NCBI GenBank assembly: GCA_963837755.1
Contig: CAWIOP010000001.1
Coordinates: forward strand, 434,001 to 498,000
Origin: JADGHX01 sp963837755
GTDB taxonomy: Bacteria; Pseudomonadota; Gammaproteobacteria; Steroidobacterales; Steroidobacteraceae
Direction: 5' to 3'
DNA length: 64,000 nt
Both the position numbers and the translations under genes were made by a program. The first letter of the stretch is position 1; every line of letters starts with the position of its first letter. Shown in pieces: positions 36,361 through 47,733 of the stretch. A model generated the notes under the pieces. It saw nothing but the letters and a program-made list of their open reading frames with translations. It did no database searches and was not told where the DNA came from.

Positions 36361-37443
36361 TTATTCACGAATGAAGGTCCGCGTGACGCCTGTTGTGGCG
36401 ACAGACGACGCTTCTGGCGGCTCAAAGGGCGCAACTGCCGCCAGCGAACCGAGCGGCCAGCGGGCGCGGGCCTGGATGGCCAGGCCCTCCAGCTCTCCCG
36501 CCTCGAGGCGGGCCAGGCCCGCCACGGCAATCATGGCGGCGTTGTCGGTGCAGAACTCGATGCGGGGATAGAACACCCGCGCGCCCTGCCGGGCCGCCGC
36601 TTCCGCCATGCGACTTCGCAGGCTGCGGTTGGCGCTCACGCCCCCCGACACCACGAGGGCGTCGAGGCCCGTTTGATCCAGCGCGCGCAGCGCCTTGGCC
36701 ACCAGCGTCTCGACGATGGCCTCTTGCGCGGCGTGGGCGATGTCCGCCTTGCGCTGCTCCGTAAGCTCCTGGTCGCGCACGGCGTGCAGGACTGCGGTCT
36801 TCAGCCCGGAGAAGCTGAACTCCAGCCCCGGCCGGTCGAGCATGGGCCGCGGCAGCTTGATGAGGCCGGGCCGGCCCGTCGCCGCGAGCTTCGCCAGCTC
36901 GGGCCCGCCCGGGTAGGGCAAGCCGAGAAGCTTGGCCGCCTTGTCGAAGGCTTCTCCGGCGGCGTCGTCCCGGGTCTCGCCAAGCGGCTGATACCGCCCG
37001 ATGCCCTGCACTTCGATCAGCTCGGTGTGGCCACCCGACACCAGCAGCGCGACATGGGGGAACGGCGGCGCCTCAGGTTCCAGTAGCGGCGCGAGCAGGT
37101 GCCCTTCGAGGTGATGCACGCCGATGGCCGGTTTGCGCCAGGCGTAGGCGAGGCTGCGGGCCAGCGCCGCGCCCGTCAGCAGCGCGCCGATCAACCCGGG
37201 ACCCGCGGTGTAGGCCACCCCATCCAGCTCGGACGGGCGGGTCTTCGCTTTGTCGAGCGCCGTGCGCACCAGCGGCAGCAGGCGCCGCACGTGGTCCCGC
37301 GCAGCCAGCTCCGGCACCACCCCGCCGAACACGCGATGCAGGTCGATCTGGCTGAAGAGCTCGTGCGCGAGCAGGCCGCCCTGACGATCCAGGACCGCGA
37401 CGGCACTCTCGTCGCAGGACGATTCGATGGCCAGGACACGCAT
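36361..37443 (-). CDS. tsaD: tRNA N6-threonylcarbamoyladenosine synthase subunit TsaD
   Basis: 360 residues. The ASKHA-fold enzyme transfers threonylcarbamoyl to A37 of ANN-decoding tRNAs, working with TsaB, TsaE and TsaC. The N-terminus MRVLAIESSCDESAVAVLD, the metal motif GVHHLEGHLLAP, LLVSGGHTELIEV, GEAFDKAAKLLGLPYPGGPE and SGGVSANRSLR are all present. A 20-residue C-terminal tail exceeds the usual length. It is divergent from rpsU, the typical gammaproteobacterial arrangement. Confidence 0.97.
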   Translation of the reverse strand: MRVLAIESSCDESAVAVLDRQGGLLAHELFSQIDLHRVFGGVVPELAARDHVRRLLPLVRTALDKAKTRPSELDGVAYTAGPGLIGALLTGAALARSLAYAWRKPAIGVHHLEGHLLAPLLEPEAPPFPHVALLVSGGHTELIEVQGIGRYQPLGETRDDAAGEAFDKAAKLLGLPYPGGPELAKLAATGRPGLIKLPRPMLDRPGLEFSFSGLKTAVLHAVRDQELTEQRKADIAHAAQEAIVETLVAKALRALDQTGLDALVVSGGVSANRSLRSRMAEAAARQGARVFYPRIEFCTDNAAMIAVAGLARLEAGELEGLAIQARARWPLGSLAAVAPFEPPEASSVATTGVTRTFIRE

Positions 37444-37528
37444 GGGCGCTCAGCTTCCGTGGGCGGGGTCGGCGAGAGGGGTTGTCAGTGGATTGTGAAC
37501 CATCGGGAATTTCCGGTGCACGCGGCCT

Positions 37529-37558
37529 TTGCCTTTTGCCACACGGGTCATTTAGAAT
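37529..37558 (+). promoter_or_regulatory. Candidate sigma70 promoter of rpsU
   Basis: TTGCCT (37529-37534), 18 bases, TAGAAT (37553-37558). The leader that follows contains CCGCA/TGCGG and a perfect CCGCGGG-TATG-CCCGCGG hairpin before rpsU, a structured 100-base leader that may take part in control. Confidence 0.45.
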
Positions 37559-37662
37559 CGCCGGCCCGCAAAAGTGCGGCCCGCGGGTATGCCCGCGGAA
37601 ATGAGCCAACAGCCCATTTCAGGTCAGACCCTTTCGTAGTCGACGAAAGTTTGAGGTTTCGG

Positions 37663-37872
37663 ATGCCGAGCGTTCGTGTTCGAGAGAACGAGTATTTCGA
37701 TGCTGCCCTGCGGCGTTTCAAGCGCGCCTGTGAAAAGGCGGGCATTCTCACCGAGCTGCGTCGGCGTGAATTCTATGAAAAGCCCACTCAGGAGCGGAAG
37801 CGCAAGAAGGCCGCTGCCATCAAGCGGCACATGAAGCGCATCTCCCGCGACGGAATGCGCGCACCGCGCTAG
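37663..37872 (+). CDS. rpsU: Ribosomal protein S21
   Basis: 69 residues. MPSVRVRENEYFDAALRRFK, CEKAGILTELRRREFYEKP and the basic tail RKKAAAIKRHMKR are characteristic of bS21, the small-subunit protein that helps initiation. It heads the macromolecular-synthesis cluster rpsU-yqeY-x-dnaG-rpoD, which couples translation, replication priming and transcription genes. Confidence 0.97.
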   Translation: MPSVRVRENEYFDAALRRFKRACEKAGILTELRRREFYEKPTQERKRKKAAAIKRHMKRISRDGMRAPR

Positions 37873-38023
37873 GCGCAGCGCCGCTGATTCCGTCCTGCGC
37901 GGCCAACACCGCGCGGACCGGCCGATTTTCCGGGCCGGCGCGCTGTTCCGATGAACCGGCGCCGCTGTCCAGGGGATCACCTTGGGCTCAACTGCATCGC
38001 TACCTAACAGGCGACCCACGCAT

Positions 38024-38470
38024 ATGACGCTCAAGGAACGCATCACCGAAGACATGAAGACCGCGATGCGCGCCGGCGAGAAAGAGCGGCTCGCAACGAT
38101 CCGTCTCATGCTCGCCGCCATCAAGCAGCGCGAAGTCGACGAGCGCATCGTGCTCGACGACGCCCAGATTCTCGCCGTGCTCGAGAAGATGGTGAAGCAG
38201 CGCAAGGAGTCCATCGCCCAGTTCGAGGCCGGCGGCCGCGCCGACCTCGTGGCGAAGGAAGTCGCCGAGCTCGCCGTCATCCAGCCCTACATGCCCGCGC
38301 AGATGGCCGACGCGGAGCTGGATGCCCTCATCGCCGAAGCCATTGCCTCCACCGGCGCTGCGTCCATCAAGGACATGGGCAAAGTCATGGGCGTGGTCAA
38401 AAGCAAAGCCGCCGGGCGCGCCGACATGGCCGCGGTCGGCGCCCGCATCAAGCAGAAGCTCGGCGCCTAA
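38024..38470 (+). CDS. yqeY: YqeY/GatB-domain protein
   Basis: 148 residues. MTLKERITEDMKTAMRAGEK, LAAIKQREVDE, RKESIAQFEAGGR and IQPYMPAQMADAEL are typical of the GatB/YqeY family, a helical protein resembling the tRNA-binding tail of GatB. Its role is not settled; it may touch tRNA. It is commonly inserted between rpsU and dnaG, as here. Confidence 0.95.
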   Translation: MTLKERITEDMKTAMRAGEKERLATIRLMLAAIKQREVDERIVLDDAQILAVLEKMVKQRKESIAQFEAGGRADLVAKEVAELAVIQPYMPAQMADAELDALIAEAIASTGAASIKDMGKVMGVVKSKAAGRADMAAVGARIKQKLGA

Positions 38471-38486
38471 GAGGCAGCCTCCTGAC

Positions 38487-38828
38487 GTGCTCGCCGGGCG
38501 CGGCTTCGCCACCGCGGCGCTGCTGGTCCTGGTCGCTCTCACCTGCATTGCCATCGCCAAGCGCCTGGAAGGCGAGCGGCGGATGATCCGCAAGCTGCGG
38601 GCTACGGACTCGGCCCGCTCGATACCCCTCGAAGGCCTGAGCGAGGTCGAGCGCGACACGCTCGATCGGCTGCGGGAGGCCGGGGTTCTGCGCATGGACC
38701 GCACGCGCGGCTATATCGACCCGGAGGCGCTCAAAGCCTTCAAAGGCAAGCGCCTGCGCTTTGCGTTGACGGGCGCCCTGATTGCTCTTGGGCTCGCCGT
38801 GTCGATCGCGGTGGTCGCCTTGCGTTGA
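38487..38828 (+). CDS. Small membrane protein between yqeY and dnaG, unknown function
   Basis: 113 residues from a GTG 16 bases after yqeY. Two predicted membrane helices, AALLVLVALTCIAIA near the N-terminus and ALTGALIALGLAVSIAVVAL at the C-terminus, flank a charged region containing LSEVERDTLDRLREAGVL. The ribosome site is weak. I do not recognise a family. It lies in the dnaG operon, so it is probably co-expressed with it. Confidence 0.7.
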   Translation: MLAGRGFATAALLVLVALTCIAIAKRLEGERRMIRKLRATDSARSIPLEGLSEVERDTLDRLREAGVLRMDRTRGYIDPEALKAFKGKRLRFALTGALIALGLAVSIAVVALR

Positions 38829-38915
38829 TGGGTGAGGCGCCTTGAGAGCTGGCGCTGTCGAGGTGCGGGGCCGCGGGAGACTCTTGGCCAGTTCGATCCT
38901 AGACTTGAGGACTTC

Positions 38916-40766
38916 ATGGGCCGCATTCCCCAAGCCTTCATCGACGAGCTGATCGCCCGCGCGGATATCGCGGAGATCATCGGCGCGCGCGTGCCGCTCA
39001 AGAAGCAGGGGCGGGAGTACAAGGCGTGCTGCCCGTTCCATGGCGAGAAGACGCCCTCGTTCTGGGTGAGCCCGGAAAAGCAGTTCTATCACTGCTTCGG
39101 CTGCGGGGCGCACGGCACCGTCATCGGGTTCCTGATGAACTACGACCGGATGTCGTTTCCGGAAGCCGTGGAAGACCTGGCGGGCCGCCTCGGAATCGAA
39201 GTGCCGCGTGAAGGCGGCGGCGACAGCAACGTCAAGCGCGTGGACGACTCCGCCTACGACCTCATGGCCAAGGTGGCCCGCTTCTACGCCGAGCAGCTGG
39301 CGCGCGACGAGCGGGTCACGCAATACGCGATCACGAAGCGCGGTCTCACCCAGGACACCATCGAGCGCTTCGGCATCGGCTATGCCCCCAACTCATGGAA
39401 CGACGTGCTCCGCCGCTTCGGCACCAACGACGCCGCGCGCCAGCAGCTGACGGAGCTGGGCCTGATCATCGAGCGCGACCGCGGCCAGGTGCGTGAGGGT
39501 GAGCGGCACTACGACCGCTTCCGCGACCGGCTCATGTTCCCCATCCGCGATGCGCGCGGCCGGGTCATCGCCTTCGGCGGCCGCATCATCGACCAGGGCG
39601 AGCCGAAGTACCTGAACTCGCCCGAGACCACGCTGTTCCACAAAGGCCGCGAGCTCTACGGCCTGTGGGAGACGCGGCAATCCCGCGCCCCCCTGAAGCG
39701 CCTCGTAATCGTTGAAGGCTACATGGACACCGTGCGCCTTCATCAATACGGCATCACCTGTGCCGTGGCCACGCTCGGCACGGCCACGACGCCGGAGCAC
39801 CTGAAGCGCGTGTTCCGCCTGGTCAGTGAAGTGGTCTTCGCGTTCGACGGCGACCGCGCCGGCCGCGGGGCGGCGTGGCGCGCGCTTCAACACGCACTGC
39901 CCGAAGCCCGCGAGGGCCGGGAGCTGCGTTTCCTCTTTCTGCCCGAAGGCCACGACCCGGATTCGCTCGTCGGCGAGGAAGGCCGCGAAGCCTTCGAGGC
40001 GCGACTGGCCTCGGCCGAACCCCTCTCGGAATATCTCGTGCGCGCCCTCTCGGAAGAAGTGGATTCGTCTCACGCCGACGGCCGCGCTCGCCTCGCGGAA
40101 GCCGCGCGCCCGCTCGTCGCGAAGCTGCCGCCCGGGGTTTATCGGGAATTGCTGCTCGGACGGGTCGCGGAGTCCATCAGGCTTTCGGCCGAACGGCTGG
40201 AAGCGCTGTGGAACGCGGGCGCGAAACCCTCGTCTTCAGCATCGGACAGCGGCTCCGCGCACGCGCCGAACGCGCCTCGCGAGCCGCAGAGGCAACGTGC
40301 ATACTCCCGCTCGCACACGAGCGCCGGCCGCGGCAGCCTCATGCGACAGGCCGTAGGCGCGCTGCTTCGATTTCCAGCCAGCGCGCAATCCGTGAGCCCC
40401 GCGGAGCGCGCCGGCCTCGACCGCATCGAAGAACCGGGCATCGAGCTCTTGCGTGAGCTGCTGGACAATTTGCGTGCCCATCCGGCGCAACTACCTGCCC
40501 AGGTCGTCGAGCGATGGGCCGAGCGACCGGAACAGGAGTCCCTCGTGAGGCTTCTACAGAAGGAGGACGTCATCAGCGATGCCGGGGCCGCCGCGGGCGA
40601 GCTGAAGGCCGCCCTGGTGAAACTCGGGGAACTGGCCGACGAAAAGCTGTTCGAAGCCCTCAGGGCCAAGGCAGCCGCCGTTGGAATGGATGCCCTGGAG
40701 CCTTCCGAACTGGTTGAATTTAAACGGCTTGTCACCCGCCGACCGGGAGGTGGCCCAGCTCTTTGA
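38916..40766 (+). CDS. dnaG: DNA primase DnaG
   Basis: 616 residues. The N-terminal CHC2 zinc ribbon is CCPFHGEKTPSF with YHCFGCGAHG (residues 38-66). The catalytic core has the RNA-polymerase basic motif region RDRLMFPIRDARGRVIAFGGR and the TOPRIM Glu in IVEGYMDTVRLHQYG, then AFDGDRAGRGAA. The C-terminal helicase-binding domain is about the last 140 residues after a Ser/Pro-rich linker. It makes primers for lagging-strand synthesis. GAGG precedes the ATG. Confidence 0.98.
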   Translation: MGRIPQAFIDELIARADIAEIIGARVPLKKQGREYKACCPFHGEKTPSFWVSPEKQFYHCFGCGAHGTVIGFLMNYDRMSFPEAVEDLAGRLGIEVPREGGGDSNVKRVDDSAYDLMAKVARFYAEQLARDERVTQYAITKRGLTQDTIERFGIGYAPNSWNDVLRRFGTNDAARQQLTELGLIIERDRGQVREGERHYDRFRDRLMFPIRDARGRVIAFGGRIIDQGEPKYLNSPETTLFHKGRELYGLWETRQSRAPLKRLVIVEGYMDTVRLHQYGITCAVATLGTATTPEHLKRVFRLVSEVVFAFDGDRAGRGAAWRALQHALPEAREGRELRFLFLPEGHDPDSLVGEEGREAFEARLASAEPLSEYLVRALSEEVDSSHADGRARLAEAARPLVAKLPPGVYRELLLGRVAESIRLSAERLEALWNAGAKPSSSASDSGSAHAPNAPREPQRQRAYSRSHTSAGRGSLMRQAVGALLRFPASAQSVSPAERAGLDRIEEPGIELLRELLDNLRAHPAQLPAQVVERWAERPEQESLVRLLQKEDVISDAGAAAGELKAALVKLGELADEKLFEALRAKAAAVGMDALEPSELVEFKRLVTRRPGGGPAL

Positions 40767-40889
40767 GCATCGGGCTTGGTACTTTCGCGCGCGTCCCATA
40801 GAATTGCGCGCTTTTCTCCGGCGCCCCTTGAGTTGGCCCTAGCTGAGTCTCAAATAGGGGGATCGAATGCAGCCTTCGCCCTTCTCGCC

Positions 40890-43109
<2,220 letters not shown>

Positions 43110-43150
43110 TCGCGCGACGCCCGTAAAACCCCTTGGCCGAAGGCCAATAA

Positions 43151-43188
43151 AAAGCCCCGCGCGGCGCGAGCCTCGCGGGGCTTTTTTT
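43151..43188 (+). terminator. Rho-independent terminator after rpoD
   Basis: AAGCCCCGCG pairs perfectly with CGCGGGGCTT across a 12-base loop and is followed by more T. It ends the rpsU-rpoD cluster. Confidence 0.9.
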
Positions 43189-43207
43189 GACTGCGCCTCG
43201 CGCGACG

Positions 43208-43927
43208 TCAGCTCGCCAGCGCGCTCAACAGCTGCGCCAGCTCGTCCGGGCGCGACAGGAACGGCGAATGGTCTGTATCGATCGACAGCACCTGCCGGCA
43301 CGGCAGAGCCGCCTGCATCTTTCGCTGCAGAGATAGCGGAATCGCCCTGTCGCGCAGGCACTCGATGTAAACACGCGGCACCGTGCCGAAGTTCGCGTCG
43401 GTAATCCTCACCGGCGTGGCGAACGGCACGGTGGGCTCGGGCTGCAGGCAAAGGCGCGCCAGCGCGACATCGTCGTCCGAACACTCGCCGTAGAACGCGT
43501 CGCGCACGGCCTCGTCGCGAATGGTGGACGAGCTCTTGTCCTCCGACATCACCATGTTCGGCGGCACGAGGGAGTGCTCGTCGCTGCCCGCGAGATCGAA
43601 CAGGCTTTCGCCGTCGCGAGCCATGAAGGCGGTGAGATAGACGAGCGTGCGAATGCGCTTCGGACGGTGCTCCGCCACCTCGCTGATGACGATGCCGCCG
43701 CGGCTATGGCCCACGAGAATCACCGGCTCCGGCACGCTGTCCACGATGCCGCACACGTGCTCGCGCCACATGGCCAGCGACACCCGATTGACGGGTGTGC
43801 GGTCGCGCCCCAGGGACGGCAGATCGGGCGCGATCACGGTGTGACCCCTCTTTTCCAATCGTGGCACGACCTTGTGCCAGCACCACGACCCGTGCCACGC
43901 CCCGTGAATCAACAAGAAAGTACTCAT
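43208..43927 (-). CDS. Alpha/beta hydrolase, esterase/acetone-cyanohydrin-lyase-like
   Basis: 239 residues. LLIHGAWHGSWCWHKVVPRL starts the fold, the nucleophile is in ILVGHSRGGIVISE (near residue 80), YIECLRDRAIPLSLQ is the acid-strand region, and the catalytic His is in DTDHSPFLSRPDELA. This matches the plant-type methylesterase/hydroxynitrile lyase branch found also in bacteria. Substrate unknown. It stands alone, convergent with rpoD. Confidence 0.87.
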   Translation of the reverse strand: MSTFLLIHGAWHGSWCWHKVVPRLEKRGHTVIAPDLPSLGRDRTPVNRVSLAMWREHVCGIVDSVPEPVILVGHSRGGIVISEVAEHRPKRIRTLVYLTAFMARDGESLFDLAGSDEHSLVPPNMVMSEDKSSSTIRDEAVRDAFYGECSDDDVALARLCLQPEPTVPFATPVRITDANFGTVPRVYIECLRDRAIPLSLQRKMQAALPCRQVLSIDTDHSPFLSRPDELAQLLSALAS

Positions 43928-44060
43928 GGGGACGCATTGAATCACGCGCGGGAGCCAGGCGGAACCGGCGCGGTTGCCGGTCATTTACCTTGCGCGTAGC
44001 CTGCTGGAGCGCGACACGGATTGCGCTCTCCGGTCGAACATCAGACGGACGGGTTGCCAG

Positions 44061-44582
44061 ATGAACTGCTTCACTCCCCACCTCATCACAGCATTCGCAC
44101 TGAGCTGCCTTTCCGTTGCGGCGATTGCCGCAGACGTTCCGTCGCGGGGCGCCGTTCCCGCCCAAGGCGCCAATCAGGCCGCCAGCTCTGCAGCGCCTTC
44201 ACCCGTGAGTCGGGCAAACGCCAAAGGCGCCTCGACCGGCGCAGCCGACGCAAGCGTGCGCAGGATGTTCTGCCTGAACATGTCCATGCAGTGCTTCACG
44301 CTCAGCCAGCAGGCGACGAGCGCCTCTTCGAAAACAGGCGCCACGGTTGCGCCGCTGGACCTCCGCGCGCCGGACATCCGCCGGATCGTGCCGGAAGTGG
44401 AGCTGCGGGCGCTCCTGCCCGACCCCTACGAGATGCACGAAGCGCAGGAACAGGTGCAGGTAGAAGGCACGCGCCCCGAAATCTACGTGCCCGCCGGGCT
44501 GATGACGTTGCCCTGGGCCGTGATGCATCCCACGCAGGCATGGCGCATTTTCCTGCCGGTGCCGGCCGCGCAGACGAAATAG
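44061..44582 (+). CDS. Exported protein of unknown function
   Basis: 173 residues with a signal peptide (LITAFALSCLSVAAIAA, cleavage after AIAA likely), an Ala/Ser-rich stretch to about residue 65, then RRMFCLNMSMQCFTL and a C-terminal part rich in acidic and Pro residues. No family recognised. It lies 80 bases upstream of the siderophore-interacting protein on the same strand. Confidence 0.6.
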   Translation: MNCFTPHLITAFALSCLSVAAIAADVPSRGAVPAQGANQAASSAAPSPVSRANAKGASTGAADASVRRMFCLNMSMQCFTLSQQATSASSKTGATVAPLDLRAPDIRRIVPEVELRALLPDPYEMHEAQEQVQVEGTRPEIYVPAGLMTLPWAVMHPTQAWRIFLPVPAAQTK

Positions 44583-44661
44583 ACCTTCTCCCAGCAACGG
44601 CAATCGTCACTTCCGCTCAGCAAAATCTCACGCGGTGGGCGCCCACCGCCCGGAAGACCCT

Positions 44662-45444
44662 ATGACGGCGCCCGCCCCGGCGAAACCTCGCAGGCCACGC
44701 TACCCCGCCACCGTGAAGCGCGTGGAGCACCTCACACCGCGCATGGTGCGCGTGACGTTCACGAGCGCCGAGCTTGCGGACTTCGGCTGGAACGGCCCCG
44801 CCGCCCACATCAAGCTCATCATCGGCTCGCCGCCCGCGGGCACGGCGCCGACGGCGGCAGATGCTCCGCGCCCCACCATGCGCACGTACACGCCCCGCCG
44901 TTTCCACCGCGACTCGCGCGAGCTGGACGTGGATTTCATCCTGCACGGCGAAGGCCCGGCTTCCGAATGGGCCGCGCAGGCGGCCGTTGGCCAGACCCTC
45001 ACCATCGCAGGGCCCGGCCGCAGCTACGCGGTGGACGCGAACGCGGAGTGGTTCCTGCTCGCAGGCGATGACACCGCCATCCCCGCCATCTCCACCATTC
45101 TGGAATCCCTGCCGCCATCGGCCAGCGCCACCGTATTCCTGGAAGTAGTGGACCGGAATGACGAAGTGGATATTCCCGCGCGCGCCAACACCGCTGTCAC
45201 CTGGCTCCACCGCGGCGCGGATCCGAAACAGGCCGGCGGCCCGCTCGAAGCCAGCCTGCGCAACTACCCGCTGCCCGCCGGCAGCGGCCGCATCTACGTC
45301 GCATGTGAATCCGGCGCGATGCGCCGCATTCGCGCGCACCTGCTGACGGACAAGACTATCAATCGCGAGCACCTGACGACGCGCGGATACTGGAAACTAG
45401 GCGCCACAGACCACCCGGACGGCGACTACGGACAAGACGCCTAA
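44662..45444 (+). CDS. Siderophore-interacting FAD-binding reductase (SIP family)
   Basis: 260 residues. The flavin motif is PTMRTYTPRRF (RxYTxR) near residue 73, followed by FILHGEGPASEWAAQA, GPGRSY and the SIP domain with FLLAGDDTAIPAISTIL and VACESGAMRRIR, ending HLTTRGYWKLG. These cytoplasmic enzymes reduce ferric siderophores to release iron. It overlaps the next gene by one base (TAATG), so they are co-translated. Confidence 0.93.
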   Translation: MTAPAPAKPRRPRYPATVKRVEHLTPRMVRVTFTSAELADFGWNGPAAHIKLIIGSPPAGTAPTAADAPRPTMRTYTPRRFHRDSRELDVDFILHGEGPASEWAAQAAVGQTLTIAGPGRSYAVDANAEWFLLAGDDTAIPAISTILESLPPSASATVFLEVVDRNDEVDIPARANTAVTWLHRGADPKQAGGPLEASLRNYPLPAGSGRIYVACESGAMRRIRAHLLTDKTINREHLTTRGYWKLGATDHPDGDYGQDA

Positions 45445-46139
45445 TGAAATTCCTCGCGACAATCGTTCTCACAGCTCTTTTGCCCGCCACACTTGCGCTG
45501 GCGCAGGCGCCGCCTGCTCTGCAAAGCGTTCCACTGCCACCGCCTGCAACGCAGAACGCTCCGGCCACTCCGAGCACCGAAGCGCTCGCATGGAGCCTGA
45601 AGAACCTCGCGGGCTGGCCGGAAGCCACGCGACGTCTTGGCGCGCAGCTCGTCACGAAGTACGGCCCGCCAGGCGAGGTGACGTCCAGCCAGGTCACGTG
45701 GCGTGACAAAGGCCCCTGGAAGCGCACCACGCTTTACAAGGAGGGCCCGCAGCACAATTTCGCCGCGCCTCACAAAGACGTGCTGGAGCAGGTGATCAAC
45801 TACAAGGTGCCTGTCGACAAGCTCGCGGAGCTTGCACAGTTCAACCGCAGCCTCGTGCCGAGCCTCACGCGCGGCGAGCTTGCGTCGATTTCGGACAGTG
45901 AGGCAGTGAACTTTCTGAGCCTCAATGTCGCCGACGACATTGTGAAGGGCGAGCGCACGGCCGAGCAGGCGCGCACGTACTACGCGCAGATCGTGCGCGC
46001 GAAGATGATCAAGGAGCCGGAGCGGGATCTGCAGAAGCTCAGGTTCACACCCGCGAAGGCCGCCAACGAAACCGCCGACGCCGACGAAGTCGCCCCGCTC
46101 ATCAAGCACATGAGTGGCGCGGACACCTCCGTTAACTGA
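45444..46139 (+). CDS. Exported protein of unknown function, coupled to the SIP gene
   Basis: 231 residues. The signal peptide FLATIVLTALLPATLALAQA is followed by a Pro-rich linker and then a globular part with GAQLVTKYGPPGEVTSSQ, VTWRDKGPWKRTTLYKEG and HKDVLEQVINYKVP. The family is unknown to me, though similar wording occurs in proteins annotated as hypothetical exported. Overlap with the SIP gene suggests a shared role, possibly in metal or redox stress, which is inference only. Confidence 0.72.
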   Translation: MKFLATIVLTALLPATLALAQAPPALQSVPLPPPATQNAPATPSTEALAWSLKNLAGWPEATRRLGAQLVTKYGPPGEVTSSQVTWRDKGPWKRTTLYKEGPQHNFAAPHKDVLEQVINYKVPVDKLAELAQFNRSLVPSLTRGELASISDSEAVNFLSLNVADDIVKGERTAEQARTYYAQIVRAKMIKEPERDLQKLRFTPAKAANETADADEVAPLIKHMSGADTSVN

Positions 46140-46195
46140 TCGCAGACATCGATTCGTCCGCCGTCGTGCGCAAGACAGAGGCGTTGGATCACGAG

Positions 46196-46876
46196 ATGAA
46201 CGAGATGAAAAGTCTCGGCGCAAAGACCACGGCGGTCGCGCACCCGGCGAAGCGCACCTGCATGCGCGACCACATCCGCGACGTGCTCGTTGCGCGCATT
46301 CTCGACAGCACCTACGCCGCCGGCACCCAGCTGAAAGAACTGAGCCTCGCCCGCGAATTCAACGTGAGCCAGGCACCCATCCGCGAAGCGCTGCGCGAGC
46401 TCGAAGGCTCCGGCCTCGTGACCAGCGAGCGTTATCGCGGCACGCGCGTGCGTGGCGCGGATTTCCAGGAGATGCGCGAGTCATATGAGCTGCGCGCCAC
46501 GCTCGAAGTGCGCGCCGTGGAGCTCGCCCTGCCGTGCGCGCCAGAGGTGCTTGCAGAGCTCGACAAATGCCTGCGTGCGATGGTGGCCGCGGCAAAACGC
46601 AACAACTCCGAAAGCTACATCGACGAAGCGCTTCGCTTTCATCGCCACCTGATCGTGGCCTGCCACAACCGCACGTTCGTCTCCGTGTGGGATTCGCTGC
46701 ACTGGGACGTGCGCAGGCGCATAGCCGTGGAACGCATCGCGAAGAAGGGCGAAGACTTCATACCGCTGATCGAGCTGCACGAAGCGTTGCTGGCGAAGAT
46801 TCGCTCCGCCGAAGTGGCCAGCGCCACCGCGCTCGTGCGTGACATCTTCACGCGCGTGTCGGCGGCGTTTGCCTAG
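46196..46876 (+). CDS. GntR-family transcriptional regulator (FadR/FCD type)
   Basis: 226 residues. An N-terminal winged helix (RDVLVARILDSTYAAGTQLKELSLA, EFNVSQAPIREALRELEGSGLV) is followed by an all-helical FCD ligand domain with metal-binding His/Asp positions (LRFHRHLIVACHNRTF, ELHEALLAKIRS). Such regulators sense small carboxylates. The start is unclear: a GTG at 46166 or ATG at 46205 are also possible. It ends four bases inside the convergent acetyltransferase gene. Confidence 0.9.
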   Translation: MNEMKSLGAKTTAVAHPAKRTCMRDHIRDVLVARILDSTYAAGTQLKELSLAREFNVSQAPIREALRELEGSGLVTSERYRGTRVRGADFQEMRESYELRATLEVRAVELALPCAPEVLAELDKCLRAMVAAAKRNNSESYIDEALRFHRHLIVACHNRTFVSVWDSLHWDVRRRIAVERIAKKGEDFIPLIELHEALLAKIRSAEVASATALVRDIFTRVSAAFA

Positions 46877-47436
46877 ACCTGTGCGTTGAGGTCTGCCGGA
46901 ATCAGTGAGTACAGCGCGGCGTCATAGGCCTGGCCGTGCTGCACGATGCGATTGCGCGCGATGGCTTCGAACTTCGCACCGGCCTTCTCCGCGACCCGGC
47001 GGCTCGGCACGTTCTGCGGCCTCACGAAGATCTCGATGCGACTCAGGTGCAGCGTCTCGAACGCAAATCGCGCGACCAGCCGCACCGCCCGCGAGGCGAC
47101 GCCGTGCCGGGTTGCGCTGGTGCGCACCCAGTAGCCAATGCAGCCAAGCCGATTCATCCGTTCGATGTGGTTGACGCCCGTGCCTCCGAGGTAGCGGCCG
47201 TCACTTGCGTCGAAGATCGCGAACGGAAAATGGGCCTGCTGCGCCCAGGCCGTGATGCATGACTCGATGAACCCTTCCGTCTCCGCGATGGCATAGCCCG
47301 TGTGACACCACGGCAGCCACGGGCTGATCTGCGGGATCGATTCGATCACGGCCGCGTATAGCGCGTCACGATCGCCACGTTCCAGGGGCCGCAGCAGCAG
47401 CTCGCCGTCCGTCAGCGTCGTGGATGAAAGAATCAC
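46873..47436 (-). CDS. GNAT acetyltransferase, RimJ/RimL type
   Basis: 187 residues. LLLRPLERGDRDALYAAV, GYLGG-type strand (RYLGGTGVNHIE), CIGYWVRTSATRHGVASRAVRL (acetyl-CoA loop) and RIEIFVRPQNVPSRRVAEKAGAK match the RimJ/RimL branch that acetylates protein N-termini or other amines. The substrate is not predictable. It is the last core gene before the accessory region. Confidence 0.9.
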   Translation of the reverse strand: MILSSTTLTDGELLLRPLERGDRDALYAAVIESIPQISPWLPWCHTGYAIAETEGFIESCITAWAQQAHFPFAIFDASDGRYLGGTGVNHIERMNRLGCIGYWVRTSATRHGVASRAVRLVARFAFETLHLSRIEIFVRPQNVPSRRVAEKAGAKFEAIARNRIVQHGQAYDAALYSLIPADLNAQV

Positions 47437-47537
47437 TCAGCACCTCGTCGGTCGGGACAGGCGATCGACGATAAGCCAGCTTGGCCGTGCGTGCACGGGC
47501 GCGCTGAGTCCGGCCAGCTGGCCGTCAGCGCCTGTTT

Positions 47538-47612
47538 CCCGCCAAATAAACCCTATTCTCGCCATATAGATACGATATCTCGCCACATAAACCTCAATCC
47601 CGCCATTTCCGG
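47538..47612 (+). repeat. Tandem 20-21-base units upstream of the Fic remnant
   Basis: Four units begin at 47538, 47558, 47579 and 47599 with the core YCGCCANATA (the last unit ends CCGCCATTTCC). The period of two DNA turns suggests a set of protein-binding half-sites. The rest of 47437-47733 shows no gene. Confidence 0.65.
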
Positions 47613-47733
47613 CATCGTCCATGCCAAGACGCGTCCGCCGCCACGGCGAGGGTCGCGTACCCCTATTTGTGGTTGCCTCCGCGATGACGGCTGCGGGAAC
47701 CACGACCGACACTGCGGCACTGGCCTCTACGAG

